From Pseudomonas sp. R76 (lineage in GTDB: Bacteria > Pseudomonadota > Gammaproteobacteria > Pseudomonadales > Pseudomonadaceae): a stretch of 64,000 bases of DNA. The stretch covers positions 6,572,001-6,636,000 of the forward strand of contig NZ_CP019428.1 in assembly GCF_009834565.1 (NCBI RefSeq), written 5' to 3'. A program made the position numbers and the translations under genes. Each line of letters begins with the position of its first letter. Position 1 is the first letter of the stretch. Of this stretch, positions 18,570 through 27,288 are shown piece after piece. Under the pieces are notes generated by a model. It was not told the origin of the DNA. It did not search any database and worked only from the letters and a program-made list of their open reading frames with translations.

Positions 18570-19842
18570 GTCGTGCGGACTCCTGGTGGTTACCGTAACG
18601 GGAAATATCGAGGCCTGCGGCGCTGATCTGCGGCGTTTTCTTCGCCATCAGGTCGGCCAGCAAGCGGCCGGAACCACAGGCCATGGTCCAGCCGAGTGTG
18701 CCGTGGCCGGTATTCAGGAACAGGTTCTTGAATGGGGTGGCACCGACAATCGGCGTGCCGTCGGGTGTGGTCGGGCGTAAACCGGTCCAGAAACTGGCTT
18801 CGGTCAAATCGCCGCCCTGAGGATAAAGGTCGTTGACGATCATCTCCAGGGTTTCGCGTCGGCGCGGGTTCAGCGACAGGTCAAAACCGGCTATCTCAGC
18901 CATGCCGCCAACGCGGATGCGGTTGTCGAAACGGGTGATCGCGACCTTGTAGGTCTCGTCCAGAATGGTCGAGGTGGGCGCCATCGCGGGGTTTGTGATC
19001 GGCACGGTCAACGAGTAACCCTTGAGCGGGTACACCGGCGCCTTGATCCCCAGCGGCTTGAGCAGCTTCGGCGAATAGCTGCCGAGGGCCAGCACGTAGC
19101 GGTCGGCGGTTTCCAGCTTGCCGTCGATCCACACGCCGTTGATGCGGTCGCCCGCGTAATCGAGGCGCTGGATGTCTTGTTCGAAGCGGAACTCCACGCC
19201 CAGCTGTTTGCACATCTCGACCAGGCGCGTGGTGAACATCTGGCAATCGCCGGTCTGGTCATTCGGCAGACGCAGTGCACCGGCGAGGATATCGGTGACG
19301 CTGGCCAGGGCCGGCTCCACGCGGGCAATGCCGTCGCGGTCGAGCAATTCGAAGGGCACGCCGGACTCTTTCAGCACGGCGATATCCTTGGCAGCGCCAT
19401 CCAACTGAGCCTGAGTGCGGAACAGTTGGGTAGTACCGAGGCTACGGCCTTCGTAGGCAATGCCGGTTTCAGCGCGCAGTTCGTCGAGGCAGTCGCGGCT
19501 GTACTCGGACAGGCGCACCATGCGCTCTTTGTTCACCGCATAGCGGCTGGCCGTGCAGTTGCGCAGCATCTGCGCCATCCACAGGTATTGATCGATATCG
19601 GCGGTGGCCTTGATTGCCAGCGGTGCGTGGCGTTGCAGCAGCCACTTGATCGCCTTGAGCGGCACGCCCGGCGCGGCCCAGGGCGAGGCATAACCCGGGG
19701 ACACCTGGCCGGCGTTGGCGAAACTGGTTTCCATGGCAGCAGCAGGCTGGCGGTCAACCACCACGACTTCAAAGCCGGCCCGCGCCAAATAGTAGGCACT
19801 GGTCACCCCAATGACGCCGCTACCCAAGACCAGAACGCGCAT
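18541..19842 (-). CDS. dadA: D-amino acid dehydrogenase small subunit
   Basis: A 433-residue FAD flavoprotein. It opens with the dinucleotide-binding motif [21 protein letters not shown] and has the C-terminal FAD contact [17 protein letters not shown]. It oxidises D-alanine and other D-amino acids to 2-oxo acids, passing electrons to the membrane quinone pool. It is first in the minus-strand dadA-ridA-dadX unit and divergent from lrp, the expected activator. The 156-base gap to lrp is A+T rich (tracts around 19905-19955), as expected for Lrp binding. It starts at ATG 19842. Confidence 0.96.
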   Translation of the reverse strand: MRVLVLGSGVIGVTSAYYLARAGFEVVVVDRQPAAAMETSFANAGQVSPGYASPWAAPGVPLKAIKWLLQRHAPLAIKATADIDQYLWMAQMLRNCTASRYAVNKERMVRLSEYSRDCLDELRAETGIAYEGRSLGTTQLFRTQAQLDGAAKDIAVLKESGVPFELLDRDGIARVEPALASVTDILAGALRLPNDQTGDCQMFTTRLVEMCKQLGVEFRFEQDIQRLDYAGDRINGVWIDGKLETADRYVLALGSYSPKLLKPLGIKAPVYPLKGYSLTVPITNPAMAPTSTILDETYKVAITRFDNRIRVGGMAEIAGFDLSLNPRRRETLEMIVNDLYPQGGDLTEASFWTGLRPTTPDGTPIVGATPFKNLFLNTGHGTLGWTMACGSGRLLADLMAKKTPQISAAGLDISRYGNHQESARHVNPAPAHQ

Positions 19843-19998
19843 TTTTATATCCTCATCGCGGGCTTGGCCGCTGACGTGTGTTATTCGAGCAATGATGAGC
19901 GCAGTGTAAAAAACTATTGCCAGTGCATTTCACTATATAAGCACCTATATTTGGCGACAATTCTCGGCAAAAACCCTTTTCACAGAGGCGTATCCCCT

Positions 19999-20487
19999 AT
20001 GCGTAGCAACACCCAGACCAAGCGGGAGCTGGACAAGATCGACCGCAACATCCTGCGTATCCTGCAAACCGACGGGCGAATTTCGTTCACGGAGCTGGGG
20101 GAAAAAGTCGGGCTGTCGACCACGCCGTGCACCGAGCGCGTCCGCCGCCTGGAGCGTGAAGGCATCATCATGGGCTACAACGCGCGGCTCAACCCGCAGC
20201 ATTTGAAGGGGAGTTTGCTGGTATTTGTCGAGATCAGCCTCGATTACAAGTCCGGCGACACCTTCGAAGAATTCCGCCGCGCGGTGTTGAAACTGCCGCA
20301 CGTGCTGGAATGCCACTTGGTCTCAGGCGATTTCGACTACCTGGTGAAAGCACGGATTTCGGAGATGGCGTCGTACCGCAAATTGCTTGGCGATATCCTG
20401 CTCAAACTGCCCCATGTGCGCGAATCCAAGAGCTATATCGTGATGGAAGAGGTGAAGGAGAGCCTGAACCTGCCAATCCCGGATTGA
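19999..20487 (+). CDS. lrp: Lrp/AsnC-family regulator of the dad operon
   Basis: A 162-residue leucine-responsive regulator: N-terminal HTH (DRNILRILQTDGRISFTELGEKVGLSTTPCTERVRRLEREG) and C-terminal ligand-binding RAM domain (LKGSLLVFVEISLDY ... VLECHLVSGDFDYLVKARI). In Pseudomonas the Lrp (DadR) gene next to dadA activates dadAX in response to L-alanine. ATG 19999 follows AGAGG; the frame is open far upstream into the intergenic region, but the conserved protein begins MRSNTQTKRELDKID. Confidence 0.94.
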   Translation: MRSNTQTKRELDKIDRNILRILQTDGRISFTELGEKVGLSTTPCTERVRRLEREGIIMGYNARLNPQHLKGSLLVFVEISLDYKSGDTFEEFRRAVLKLPHVLECHLVSGDFDYLVKARISEMASYRKLLGDILLKLPHVRESKSYIVMEEVKESLNLPIPD

Positions 20488-20503
20488 CCGATACATTACG
20501 GTC

Positions 20504-20611
20504 AATGTGGGAGCTGGCTTGTGTGGGAGCGGGCTTGCTCGCGAAAGCGGAGTGTCAGTCACCAGACTCATCGACTGATTCACCGCCTTCGCGAGCAAGC
20601 CCGCACACACT
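20504..20611. repeat. REP pair with a stacked extra head
   Basis: GTGGGAGCTGGCTT (20506-20519) is followed at once by GTGTGGGAGCGGGCTTGCTC, then by a reverse arm GCGAGCAAGCCCGCACACAC. The first head lacks its own partner. The reverse arm has CCCGCACACAC where CCCGCTCCCACA is expected, so it has diverged. Confidence 0.85.
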
Positions 20612-20628
20612 TTGACCGAGTACAGTCG

Positions 20629-20982
20629 CTAGACAAGCACCTGCCGGGTGCTGGCCATGTATTCATGGATCTGTTTCTCCACCCGAGGATGAATCAACTC
20701 CATCGGCCCCCGCCCATTGGGGCACGGCAGGGTCTTGGTGGTGCCGAACAACCGGCAAATCAGCGGCCGCTCGTCATACACCGTGCAGCCATTCGGCCCG
20801 AGGTGCACACAGTTCAGTTCGTCCATTGCCGCGTCCTGCTCGGCAGCGGTCTTACGCGGCAGGCGTGACATTTCCTCGGGTGAGGTGGTCACCGGCCCAC
20901 AGCAGTCGTGGCAACCTGGCACGCACTCGAACGAGGGAATTTGCCTGCGCAGCGCGCTGATTTTCTGACTGTTGCAACTCAT
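20629..20982 (-). CDS. YkgJ-family cysteine cluster protein
   Basis: A 117-residue protein with the UPF0153/YkgJ cysteine pattern: FECVPGCHDCCGPV, LNCVHLGPNGCTVYDERPLICRLFG and TLPCPNG. The cysteines are thought to bind zinc or a metal cluster; the biochemical role is unknown. It is divergent from the FAD oxidoreductase gene. Length and motif order are normal for pseudomonad members. Confidence 0.9.
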   Translation of the reverse strand: MSCNSQKISALRRQIPSFECVPGCHDCCGPVTTSPEEMSRLPRKTAAEQDAAMDELNCVHLGPNGCTVYDERPLICRLFGTTKTLPCPNGRGPMELIHPRVEKQIHEYMASTRQVLV

Positions 20983-21097
20983 CGAAACCCATACCGAACA
21001 GCGAATAAGCGTGGATTCTGACGCAAAACGCCCTGCGCAGACAGCGTCGTCCGACCGCTGTATCCTGCGTCAAATTTTCCAAACAGGGATGCTCCCC

Positions 21098-22390
21098 ATG
21101 ACTGCCAGTGCCCGGCACACCGCTTCCTACTATGCCGCCAGCAGCGTCCCACAGCCCGAATACCCGGCTCTGACGGGCGAAGTCAGCGCCGATGTGTGCG
21201 TGATTGGCGGCGGCTATTCCGGGCTGAACACGGCGCTGGAACTGGCGGAGCGCGGTTTCAGCGTGGTGCTGCTGGAGGCGCGCAAGATGGGTTGGGGCGC
21301 CAGTGGGCGTAACGGCGGCCAGCTGATTCGCGGTGTCGGCCATGGCCTGGACCAGTTCGCCAACGTGATCGGCGCCGACGGTGTACGCCAGATGAAGCTG
21401 ATGGGCCTGGAAGCCGTGGAGATCGTGCGCGAACGCGTCGAGCGCTATCAGATCCCCTGCGACCTGACCTGGGGTTATTGCGACCTGGCGAACAAGCCCC
21501 GGCACCTGCAAGGCCTGGCTGAAGACGCCGAAGAACTGCGTAGCCTCGGCTATCGCCATGAAGTACGCCTGCTGCAAGCCAACGAGATGAGCAGCGTAAT
21601 CGGCTCCGACCGTTATGTGGGCGGCATGATCGACATGGGTTCCGGGCACTTGCACCCGTTGAACCTGGCCCTCGGCGAGGCCGCCGCCGCACAGCAGTTG
21701 GGCGTGAAGCTGTTCGAGCACTCCGAAGTGACGCGCATCGACTACGGCCCCGAGGTCAACGTGCACACCGCCCTCGGCAACGTGCGCGCCAAAACCCTGG
21801 TGCTGGCCTGCAATGCCTACCTCAAGGGTTTGAATCCGCAGTTAAGCGGCAAAGTATTGCCCGCCGGTAGCTACATCATCGCCACCGAACCGTTGAGCCA
21901 AGCCCAGGCCACCAACCTGCTGCCGCAGAATATGGCCGTGTGTGATCAGCGGGTGACGGTGGATTACTTCCGGCTGTCCGCTGACCGACGACTGTTGTTC
22001 GGCGGTGCCTGCCATTATTCAGGACGTGACCCGCAGGATATTGGCGCCTACATGCGTCCGAAAATGCTCAAGGTGTTCCCGCAACTGGCCGAGGTGAAAA
22101 TCGACTACCAGTGGGGCGGCATGATCGGCATCGGCGCCAACCGCTTGCCACAGATTGGCCGCCTGGCCGATCAACCCAATGTGTATTACGCCCAGGCCTA
22201 CGCCGGCCACGGCCTCAATGCCACGCACCTGGCCGGCAAGCTGCTGGCCGAAGCCATCAGCGGCCAGCAGCAGGGCCGTTTCGACCTGTTCGCCCAAGTG
22301 CCGCACATCACCTTCCCCGGCGGCAAGCACCTGCGCTCGCCGCTGTTGGCGCTGGGGATGCTCTGGCATCGGTTCAAAGAGCTGGTGTGA
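21098..22390 (+). CDS. FAD-dependent gamma-glutamylpolyamine oxidase (PuuB/PauB-like)
   Basis: A 430-residue DAO-type flavoenzyme: N-terminal DVCVIGGGYSGLNTALELAERG, then GWGASGRNGGQ, typical of PuuB/OrdL oxidases, and the C-terminal AQAYAGHGLNATHLAGKL segment. By family and by position between dadA-lrp and pauC it is the expected gamma-glutamylputrescine (or other gamma-glutamylpolyamine) oxidase; the P. aeruginosa gene in this place is pauB4. I start at ATG 21098, eight bases after AGGGA; ATG 21089 is too close to that site. Confidence 0.88.
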   Translation: MTASARHTASYYAASSVPQPEYPALTGEVSADVCVIGGGYSGLNTALELAERGFSVVLLEARKMGWGASGRNGGQLIRGVGHGLDQFANVIGADGVRQMKLMGLEAVEIVRERVERYQIPCDLTWGYCDLANKPRHLQGLAEDAEELRSLGYRHEVRLLQANEMSSVIGSDRYVGGMIDMGSGHLHPLNLALGEAAAAQQLGVKLFEHSEVTRIDYGPEVNVHTALGNVRAKTLVLACNAYLKGLNPQLSGKVLPAGSYIIATEPLSQAQATNLLPQNMAVCDQRVTVDYFRLSADRRLLFGGACHYSGRDPQDIGAYMRPKMLKVFPQLAEVKIDYQWGGMIGIGANRLPQIGRLADQPNVYYAQAYAGHGLNATHLAGKLLAEAISGQQQGRFDLFAQVPHITFPGGKHLRSPLLALGMLWHRFKELV

Positions 22391-22615
22391 TCAGTCGCGC
22401 CAGAACGGTTTGAGGCCTTCCTGGCGCGCTTGTTCGGCGGTCAGCCCAACGTCGCGCAGTTGCTCGTGGGTCAAATGCAGCAAAGCCTTGCGCGTGTGGC
22501 GGCGATGCCAGAACAGACTCCAGCGGTTGATATCCCGCGGCGCCGTCGCCCGCTCCTGCCCTGCCTGCAATTCCTGACTGTGTAACATCAGACGCACATC
22601 GCTTATGCCGCTCAT
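22391..22615 (-). CDS. DUF1127 (YjiS-like) small protein
   Basis: A 74-residue Arg-rich protein with the C-terminal DUF1127 motif (RRHTRKALLHLTHEQLRDVGLTAEQARQEG, ending KPFWRD). Family members include small proteins involved in phosphate/carbon metabolism and RNA turnover in alphaproteobacteria; in pseudomonads the role is unknown. I use ATG 22615, seven bases after GAGGGG, rather than ATG 22630. It is convergent with the oxidase gene and divergent from the MocR regulator, which may control it. Confidence 0.9.
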   Translation of the reverse strand: MSGISDVRLMLHSQELQAGQERATAPRDINRWSLFWHRRHTRKALLHLTHEQLRDVGLTAEQARQEGLKPFWRD

Positions 22616-22779
22616 TTTGCTGCCCCTCATTCACCTGTTGCCATGAGTGACTAGAGTGAGCGCGGGCGCAAAAGCATTACAGATTCAACCTACTTTTATT
22701 AAATCCATACAGATGCTGCCCATAGACGCCTGAATCCTGTATTTTCGCCTTATCTGTACTGGTCTCGGGAGCGACCGCC

Positions 22780-24204
22780 ATGACCCTTTACGTCAACCTC
22801 GCCGAATTGCTGGGCACGCGCATCGAACAGGGCTTTTATCGCCCCGGCGATCGCCTGCCCTCGGTGCGCGCCTTGAGCGTGGAACACGGGGTCAGCCTGA
22901 GCACCGTGCAACAAGCCTATCGTTTGCTGGAAGACAACGGCCTGGCGATGCCCAAGCCCAAGTCCGGTTACTTTGTGCCGGTCGGGCGCGAGCTGCCGGC
23001 GCTGCCCGAAGTAGGCCGCCCGGCCCAGCGGCCAGTGGAAATTTCGCAATGGGACCAGGTGCTGGAACTGATACGTGCAGTGCCGCGCAAAGACGTCATA
23101 CAGATGGGCCGAGGCATGCCGGATGTATTGTCGCCGACCCTGAAACCCTTGCTGCGCAGCCTTGCACGGGTGAGTCGTCGTCAGGACTTGCCGGGGCTGT
23201 ATTACGACAACATCCTCGGCTGTATGGAGTTGCGCGAACAAATTGCACGACTGTCATTGGATTCCGGCTGCCAGCTGACGGCCGAAGACATCGTGATCAC
23301 CACGGGTTGCCACGAGGCGCTGTCCGCCAGCATCCACGCGATTTGCGAGCCGGGCGATATCGTCGCCGTGGACTCGCCAAGCTTTCACGGCGCCATGCAG
23401 ACCCTCAAGGGCCTGGGCATGAAGGCCCTGGAAATCCCGACCGACCCGCTCACCGGCATCAGCCTCGAAGCGCTCGAGCTGGCGCTGGAGCAGTGGCCGA
23501 TCAAGGTCATCCAGCTGACGCCCAACTGCAATAACCCCTTGGGCTACATCATGCCGGAGGCGCGCAAACGTGCGTTGCTGACGCTGGCGCAGCGCTTTGA
23601 CGTGGCGATCATCGAAGACGATGTGTATGGCGAATTGGCCTACAGCTACCCACGCCCGCGCACGATCAAATCCTTCGACGAAGACGGCCGCGTGTTGCTG
23701 TGCAGCTCGTTCTCGAAAACCCTCGCGCCCGGTTTACGCATTGGTTGGGTAGCGCCCGGTCGCTACCTGGAGCGGGTGCTGCACATGAAATACATCAGCA
23801 CCGGCTCGACCGCGACCCAACCACAGATTGCCATCGCCGAATTCCTCAAGAACGGCCACTTCGAACCGCATTTGCGGCGGATGCGCACTCAATACCAGCG
23901 TAATCGCGACTTGATGCTCGACTGGGTCAGCCGCTACTTCCCGGCCGGCACACGTGCCAGCCGACCTCAAGGCAGCTTTATGCTGTGGGTCGAGTTGCCG
24001 GAAGGCTTCGACACCCTCAAGCTCAATCGCGTACTGGTGGAGCAAGGCGTTCAGGTGGCGGTGGGCAGCATTTTTTCGGCCTCCGGCAAGTACCGCAATT
24101 GCCTGCGCATGAACTACGCTGCCAAGCCAACCCCACAGATTGAGGAAGCGGTACGCAAGGTCGGGGCCGCAGCCATCAAGATGCTCGCCGAGGCGGCAGA
24201 CTGA
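22780..24204 (+). CDS. MocR-family (GntR-HTH plus aminotransferase-fold) regulator
   Basis: A 474-residue protein: N-terminal GntR winged HTH (residues 1-70, YRPGDRLPSVRALSVEHGVSLSTVQQAYRLLEDNG) joined to a fold-type I aminotransferase-like domain. The PLP lysine is in CSSFSKTLAPGLRIGW and the Asn/Asp contacts are in TPNCNNPLGYIM and IIEDDVYGEL. MocR regulators bind PLP and often an amine or amino acid, and usually regulate a divergent gene, here a DUF1127 gene. Activity as a true aminotransferase is less likely. ATG 22780 fits the family start. Confidence 0.92.
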   Translation: MTLYVNLAELLGTRIEQGFYRPGDRLPSVRALSVEHGVSLSTVQQAYRLLEDNGLAMPKPKSGYFVPVGRELPALPEVGRPAQRPVEISQWDQVLELIRAVPRKDVIQMGRGMPDVLSPTLKPLLRSLARVSRRQDLPGLYYDNILGCMELREQIARLSLDSGCQLTAEDIVITTGCHEALSASIHAICEPGDIVAVDSPSFHGAMQTLKGLGMKALEIPTDPLTGISLEALELALEQWPIKVIQLTPNCNNPLGYIMPEARKRALLTLAQRFDVAIIEDDVYGELAYSYPRPRTIKSFDEDGRVLLCSSFSKTLAPGLRIGWVAPGRYLERVLHMKYISTGSTATQPQIAIAEFLKNGHFEPHLRRMRTQYQRNRDLMLDWVSRYFPAGTRASRPQGSFMLWVELPEGFDTLKLNRVLVEQGVQVAVGSIFSASGKYRNCLRMNYAAKPTPQIEEAVRKVGAAAIKMLAEAAD

Positions 24205-24263
24205 CCTTTCGCCGGTTTTAGCCGTCATATGCCCACAATCGCCCTGACCTGGAAGCAGCGCCC

Positions 24264-25835
24264 TTGATGATTCGACGGCTTTTACCGTTTTTCCTGTTGG
24301 CCGCCCTGGCGCTGGGCGGCTGCGCTACGGTCGACAGCCCGCGCATTCCCAGTGACGCGTTGCCCGCCGCGCAATCGTCGTTCGGCCGTTCGATCCAGGC
24401 CCAGGCGGCGCCCCATCAAGGTCGCTCGGGCTTTCGCCTGCTGCCCAACAGCAGCGAAGCCTTCATGGCCCGCGCCGAGCTGATCCGCAACGCCCAGAGC
24501 AGCCTCGACCTGCAGTACTACATCGTGCACGACGGCATCAGCACGCGCATGCTTGTGGACGAACTGCTCAAGGCCGCCGACCGTGGCGTGCGCATCCGCA
24601 TCCTGCTGGACGACACCACCAGCGACGGTCTCGACCAAGTCATCGCCACCCTCGCCGCCCACCCGCAAATCGAAATTCGCCTGTTCAATCCGCTGCACTT
24701 GGGCCGCAGCACCGGCGTGACGCGGGCCATGGGCCGCTTGTTCAACCTGTCGCTGCAACATCGGCGCATGCACAACAAGCTGTGGCTGGCGGATAACAGC
24801 GTGGCCATCGTCGGCGGGCGTAACCTGGGCGATGAGTATTTCGATGCCGAGCCCAACCTGAATTTCACCGACATCGACATGCTCAGCGTGGGGCCGGTGG
24901 CTGAACAGCTCGGCCACAGTTTTGATCAGTACTGGAACAGCGCGCTGAGCAAGCCGATTGATGACTTCGTCTCCACCGCCCCGTCCAAACGAGACCTGGC
25001 CGCCGCACGTGTACGCCTGCAAGACTCGCTGGCCGAATCACGCCAACAGAACCACGCCCTGTATAACCGCTTGCGCACCTACCAAACCCAGCCGCGCATG
25101 GACATCTGGCGGCGCGAGCTGATTTGGGCCTGGAACCAGGCGCTGTGGGATGCGCCGAGCAAGGTGCTGGCCAAGGCCGACCCGGACCCGCGATTGCTGC
25201 TCACCACCCAACTGGCGCCGGAGCTGGAAGGCGTCAACCATGAGCTGATCATGATTTCAGCGTACTTCGTGCCGGGGCAGCCTGGGCTGGTGTACCTGAC
25301 CGGCCGCGCCGATGCGGGGGTGTCGGTGAGTTTGCTGACCAACTCCCTCGAAGCCACGGATGTACCGGCGGTGCACGGCGGCTATGCGCCGTATCGCAAG
25401 GCATTGCTCGAACATGGCGTAAAACTCTATGAACTGCGCCGCCAGCCCGGCGACCCGAGTGCAGGCAGCGGCCCGCACCTGTTTCGCCGGGGCGCGTTCC
25501 ACGGCTCGGACTCCAGCCTGCACAGCAAGGCGATGATCTTTGATCGGGAGAAGTCGTTTATTGGCTCGTTCAATTTCGACCCGCGCTCGGTGCTGTGGAA
25601 CACCGAGGTCGGCGTGCTGGTGGACAGCCCCGAGCTGGCGGAACACGTGCGCAACCTGGCGCTGCAAGGCATGGCGCCAGCGTTGAGCTATGAGGCGAAA
25701 TTGCAGGACGGCCAGGTGGTGTGGGTTACCGAGGATAACGGCCAATTGCACACGCTGACCCATGAGCCCGGCAGTTGGTGGCGCCGGTTTAATGCCTGGT
25801 TTGCTACTTCAGTCGGCCTGGAACGGATGCTCTAA
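24264..25835 (+). CDS. Phospholipase D-family lipoprotein (ClsC/YmdC-like)
   Basis: A 523-residue protein with a lipoprotein signal (lipobox ALGGC, Cys at about residue 20) and two HKD motifs: HRRMHNKLWLADNSVAIVGG and HSKAMIFDREKSFIGS. This arrangement matches the YmdC/ClsC branch of cardiolipin synthases, which joins phosphatidylglycerol and phosphatidylethanolamine with YmdB. No ymdB-like macrodomain gene is adjacent. The residue after the lipobox Cys is Ala, so outer-membrane targeting would be expected if lipidated. Adjacent ATG codons at 24267 and 24264 are both possible starts. Confidence 0.85.
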   Translation: MMIRRLLPFFLLAALALGGCATVDSPRIPSDALPAAQSSFGRSIQAQAAPHQGRSGFRLLPNSSEAFMARAELIRNAQSSLDLQYYIVHDGISTRMLVDELLKAADRGVRIRILLDDTTSDGLDQVIATLAAHPQIEIRLFNPLHLGRSTGVTRAMGRLFNLSLQHRRMHNKLWLADNSVAIVGGRNLGDEYFDAEPNLNFTDIDMLSVGPVAEQLGHSFDQYWNSALSKPIDDFVSTAPSKRDLAAARVRLQDSLAESRQQNHALYNRLRTYQTQPRMDIWRRELIWAWNQALWDAPSKVLAKADPDPRLLLTTQLAPELEGVNHELIMISAYFVPGQPGLVYLTGRADAGVSVSLLTNSLEATDVPAVHGGYAPYRKALLEHGVKLYELRRQPGDPSAGSGPHLFRRGAFHGSDSSLHSKAMIFDREKSFIGSFNFDPRSVLWNTEVGVLVDSPELAEHVRNLALQGMAPALSYEAKLQDGQVVWVTEDNGQLHTLTHEPGSWWRRFNAWFATSVGLERML

Positions 25836-25850
25836 ACACAGTGAAAAACC

Positions 25851-25942
25851 CTGTGGGAGTCGGGCTTGCCCGCGATAGCGGAGTGTCAGGCACCAATAGG
25901 CTAGCTGACTCACCGCTATCGCAGGCAAGCCAGCTCCCACAG
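25851..25942. repeat. REP inverted pair
   Basis: CTGTGGGAGTCGGGCTTGCC (25851) and the reverse arm GGCAAGCCAGCTCCCACAG (ending 25942) flank about 50 bases, between the convergent PLD lipoprotein and MFS genes. Confidence 0.9.
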
Positions 25943-25958
25943 TTAATTGCATTTCACG

Positions 25959-27101
25959 TCAAGCAGGCTGGGCGGCACCGAATGCGCCCTGGCGCAGCAG
26001 CAACACCACCAATCCCAACGCTCCCGCCGCCATCAGCCACGGCAATGCATGCCCGCTGATCCACTGGCTGCCCGCGCCCGCCACCAGCGGCCCAATCAGG
26101 CAGCCGATGCCCCACAGCTGCGCCACGTGGGCATTCGCGCGTACCAGCGCATCGTCGCGGTAACGCTCGCCGATCAAAATCAGCGACAAGGTGAACAACC
26201 CACCGGCGCTGGCGCCGAAGATCACCCACACCGGCCAGATCAGTGGCGTGTGCAATAACAGCGGAATCGCCAGGCTCGACACCAGCAGCAACACCGCACA
26301 GCTCAAGAACAGCGTGCGACGCGGCAGGTAATCAGCCAAAGCGCCGATGGGCAATTGCAGCAATGCGTCGCCGACCACCACGGTGCTGACCATGGCCAAG
26401 GCAACCTCGGCCGTAAACCCTTGTTGCAGGCAATACACCGGCAGCAGCGTCAGGATCATCGCTTCGAACGCAGCGAATAACGCCACCGCCCAGGCAATCG
26501 CCGGCAGGCTCAGGCAAAAGCGCCATAGATCACTGAATGTCACACTGAAGGATTCAGCGGTCGGCGCGCCGGAACGACCAAGCAACAGCAGCGGCGCAAC
26601 CATCAGCAAGCCAACGCCGACCCAGAAACCGTAATCATGGTCGGTGCCGAGCACGCCCAGCAGCAACGGCCCCGACAGTTGGCTCAAGGCATAACTGCAG
26701 CCATACAGCGCCACCAGGCGGCCACGCCACTGCTCCACCACCAACTGGTTGATCCAGCTTTCGCCGAGGATAAACACGATGGTCAGGATCACCCCAATCA
26801 TCAGCCGCAGCACCAGCCAGACCGGGTAACTGGGCAAGATTGCCAGCAAACCGATGGAGACGGCACCCGCCCACAAACACAGGCGCATCAGGTTGGCGGT
26901 GCCCAGCCATGAGGCCATCCGGCTGGAAACCTTGGCGCCCAGCAGCACGCCGAAAGCCGGCATTGCCGCCATGACGCCGATAGCGAAACTGCCATAGCCC
27001 CAGCCTTCCAGGCGCAGGGACACCAGCGGCATGCTGACGCCCAGGGCCAGGCCAACGCTGAGTACCGAGGCCAGGACGGCGAAATAAGTCGCCCAACGCA
27101 T
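25959..27101 (-). CDS. MFS transporter (YcaD-like)
   Basis: A 380-residue, twelve-helix major facilitator. The opening WATYFAVLASVLSVGLALGVSMPLVSLRL and the MPAFGVLLGAKVSSRMASWLG loop resemble the YcaD/UMF2-type MFS group. ATG 27101 follows AGGAG at seven bases; the frame extends to 27191 without a better start. It neighbours pauC on the same strand, with a 187-base gap filled by a nested REP. The substrate is unknown; a role in amine uptake or efflux would be a guess from context. Confidence 0.88.
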   Translation of the reverse strand: MRWATYFAVLASVLSVGLALGVSMPLVSLRLEGWGYGSFAIGVMAAMPAFGVLLGAKVSSRMASWLGTANLMRLCLWAGAVSIGLLAILPSYPVWLVLRLMIGVILTIVFILGESWINQLVVEQWRGRLVALYGCSYALSQLSGPLLLGVLGTDHDYGFWVGVGLLMVAPLLLLGRSGAPTAESFSVTFSDLWRFCLSLPAIAWAVALFAAFEAMILTLLPVYCLQQGFTAEVALAMVSTVVVGDALLQLPIGALADYLPRRTLFLSCAVLLLVSSLAIPLLLHTPLIWPVWVIFGASAGGLFTLSLILIGERYRDDALVRANAHVAQLWGIGCLIGPLVAGAGSQWISGHALPWLMAAGALGLVVLLLRQGAFGAAQPA

Positions 27102-27142
27102 TTCCACGCTCCTGTGGATAATTTTGAGAACACACAAAACAG

Positions 27143-27262
27143 TGTGGGAGCGGGCTTGTGTGGGAGCCGGGCTTTCCCGCGATGCAAGCACCTCGGTGTG
27201 TCAGTCACACCGAGGTGATGCTATCGCAGGCAAGCCAGCTCCCACAAAAGCCCGCTCCCACA
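27143..27262. repeat. Nested REP: one REP pair inside another
   Basis: The outer arms TGTGGGAGCGGGCTT (27144-27158) and AAGCCCGCTCCCACA (27248-27262) are exact reverse complements. Between them lies a complete second pair beginning GTGTGGGAGCCGGGCTTTCC and ending GGCAAGCCAGCTCCCACA. The inner unit also has a perfect CACCTCGGTGTG/CACACCGAGGTG stem. Confidence 0.9.
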
Positions 27263-27288
27263 TTTGGCCTGCGGTGTTTCCTACAGGG

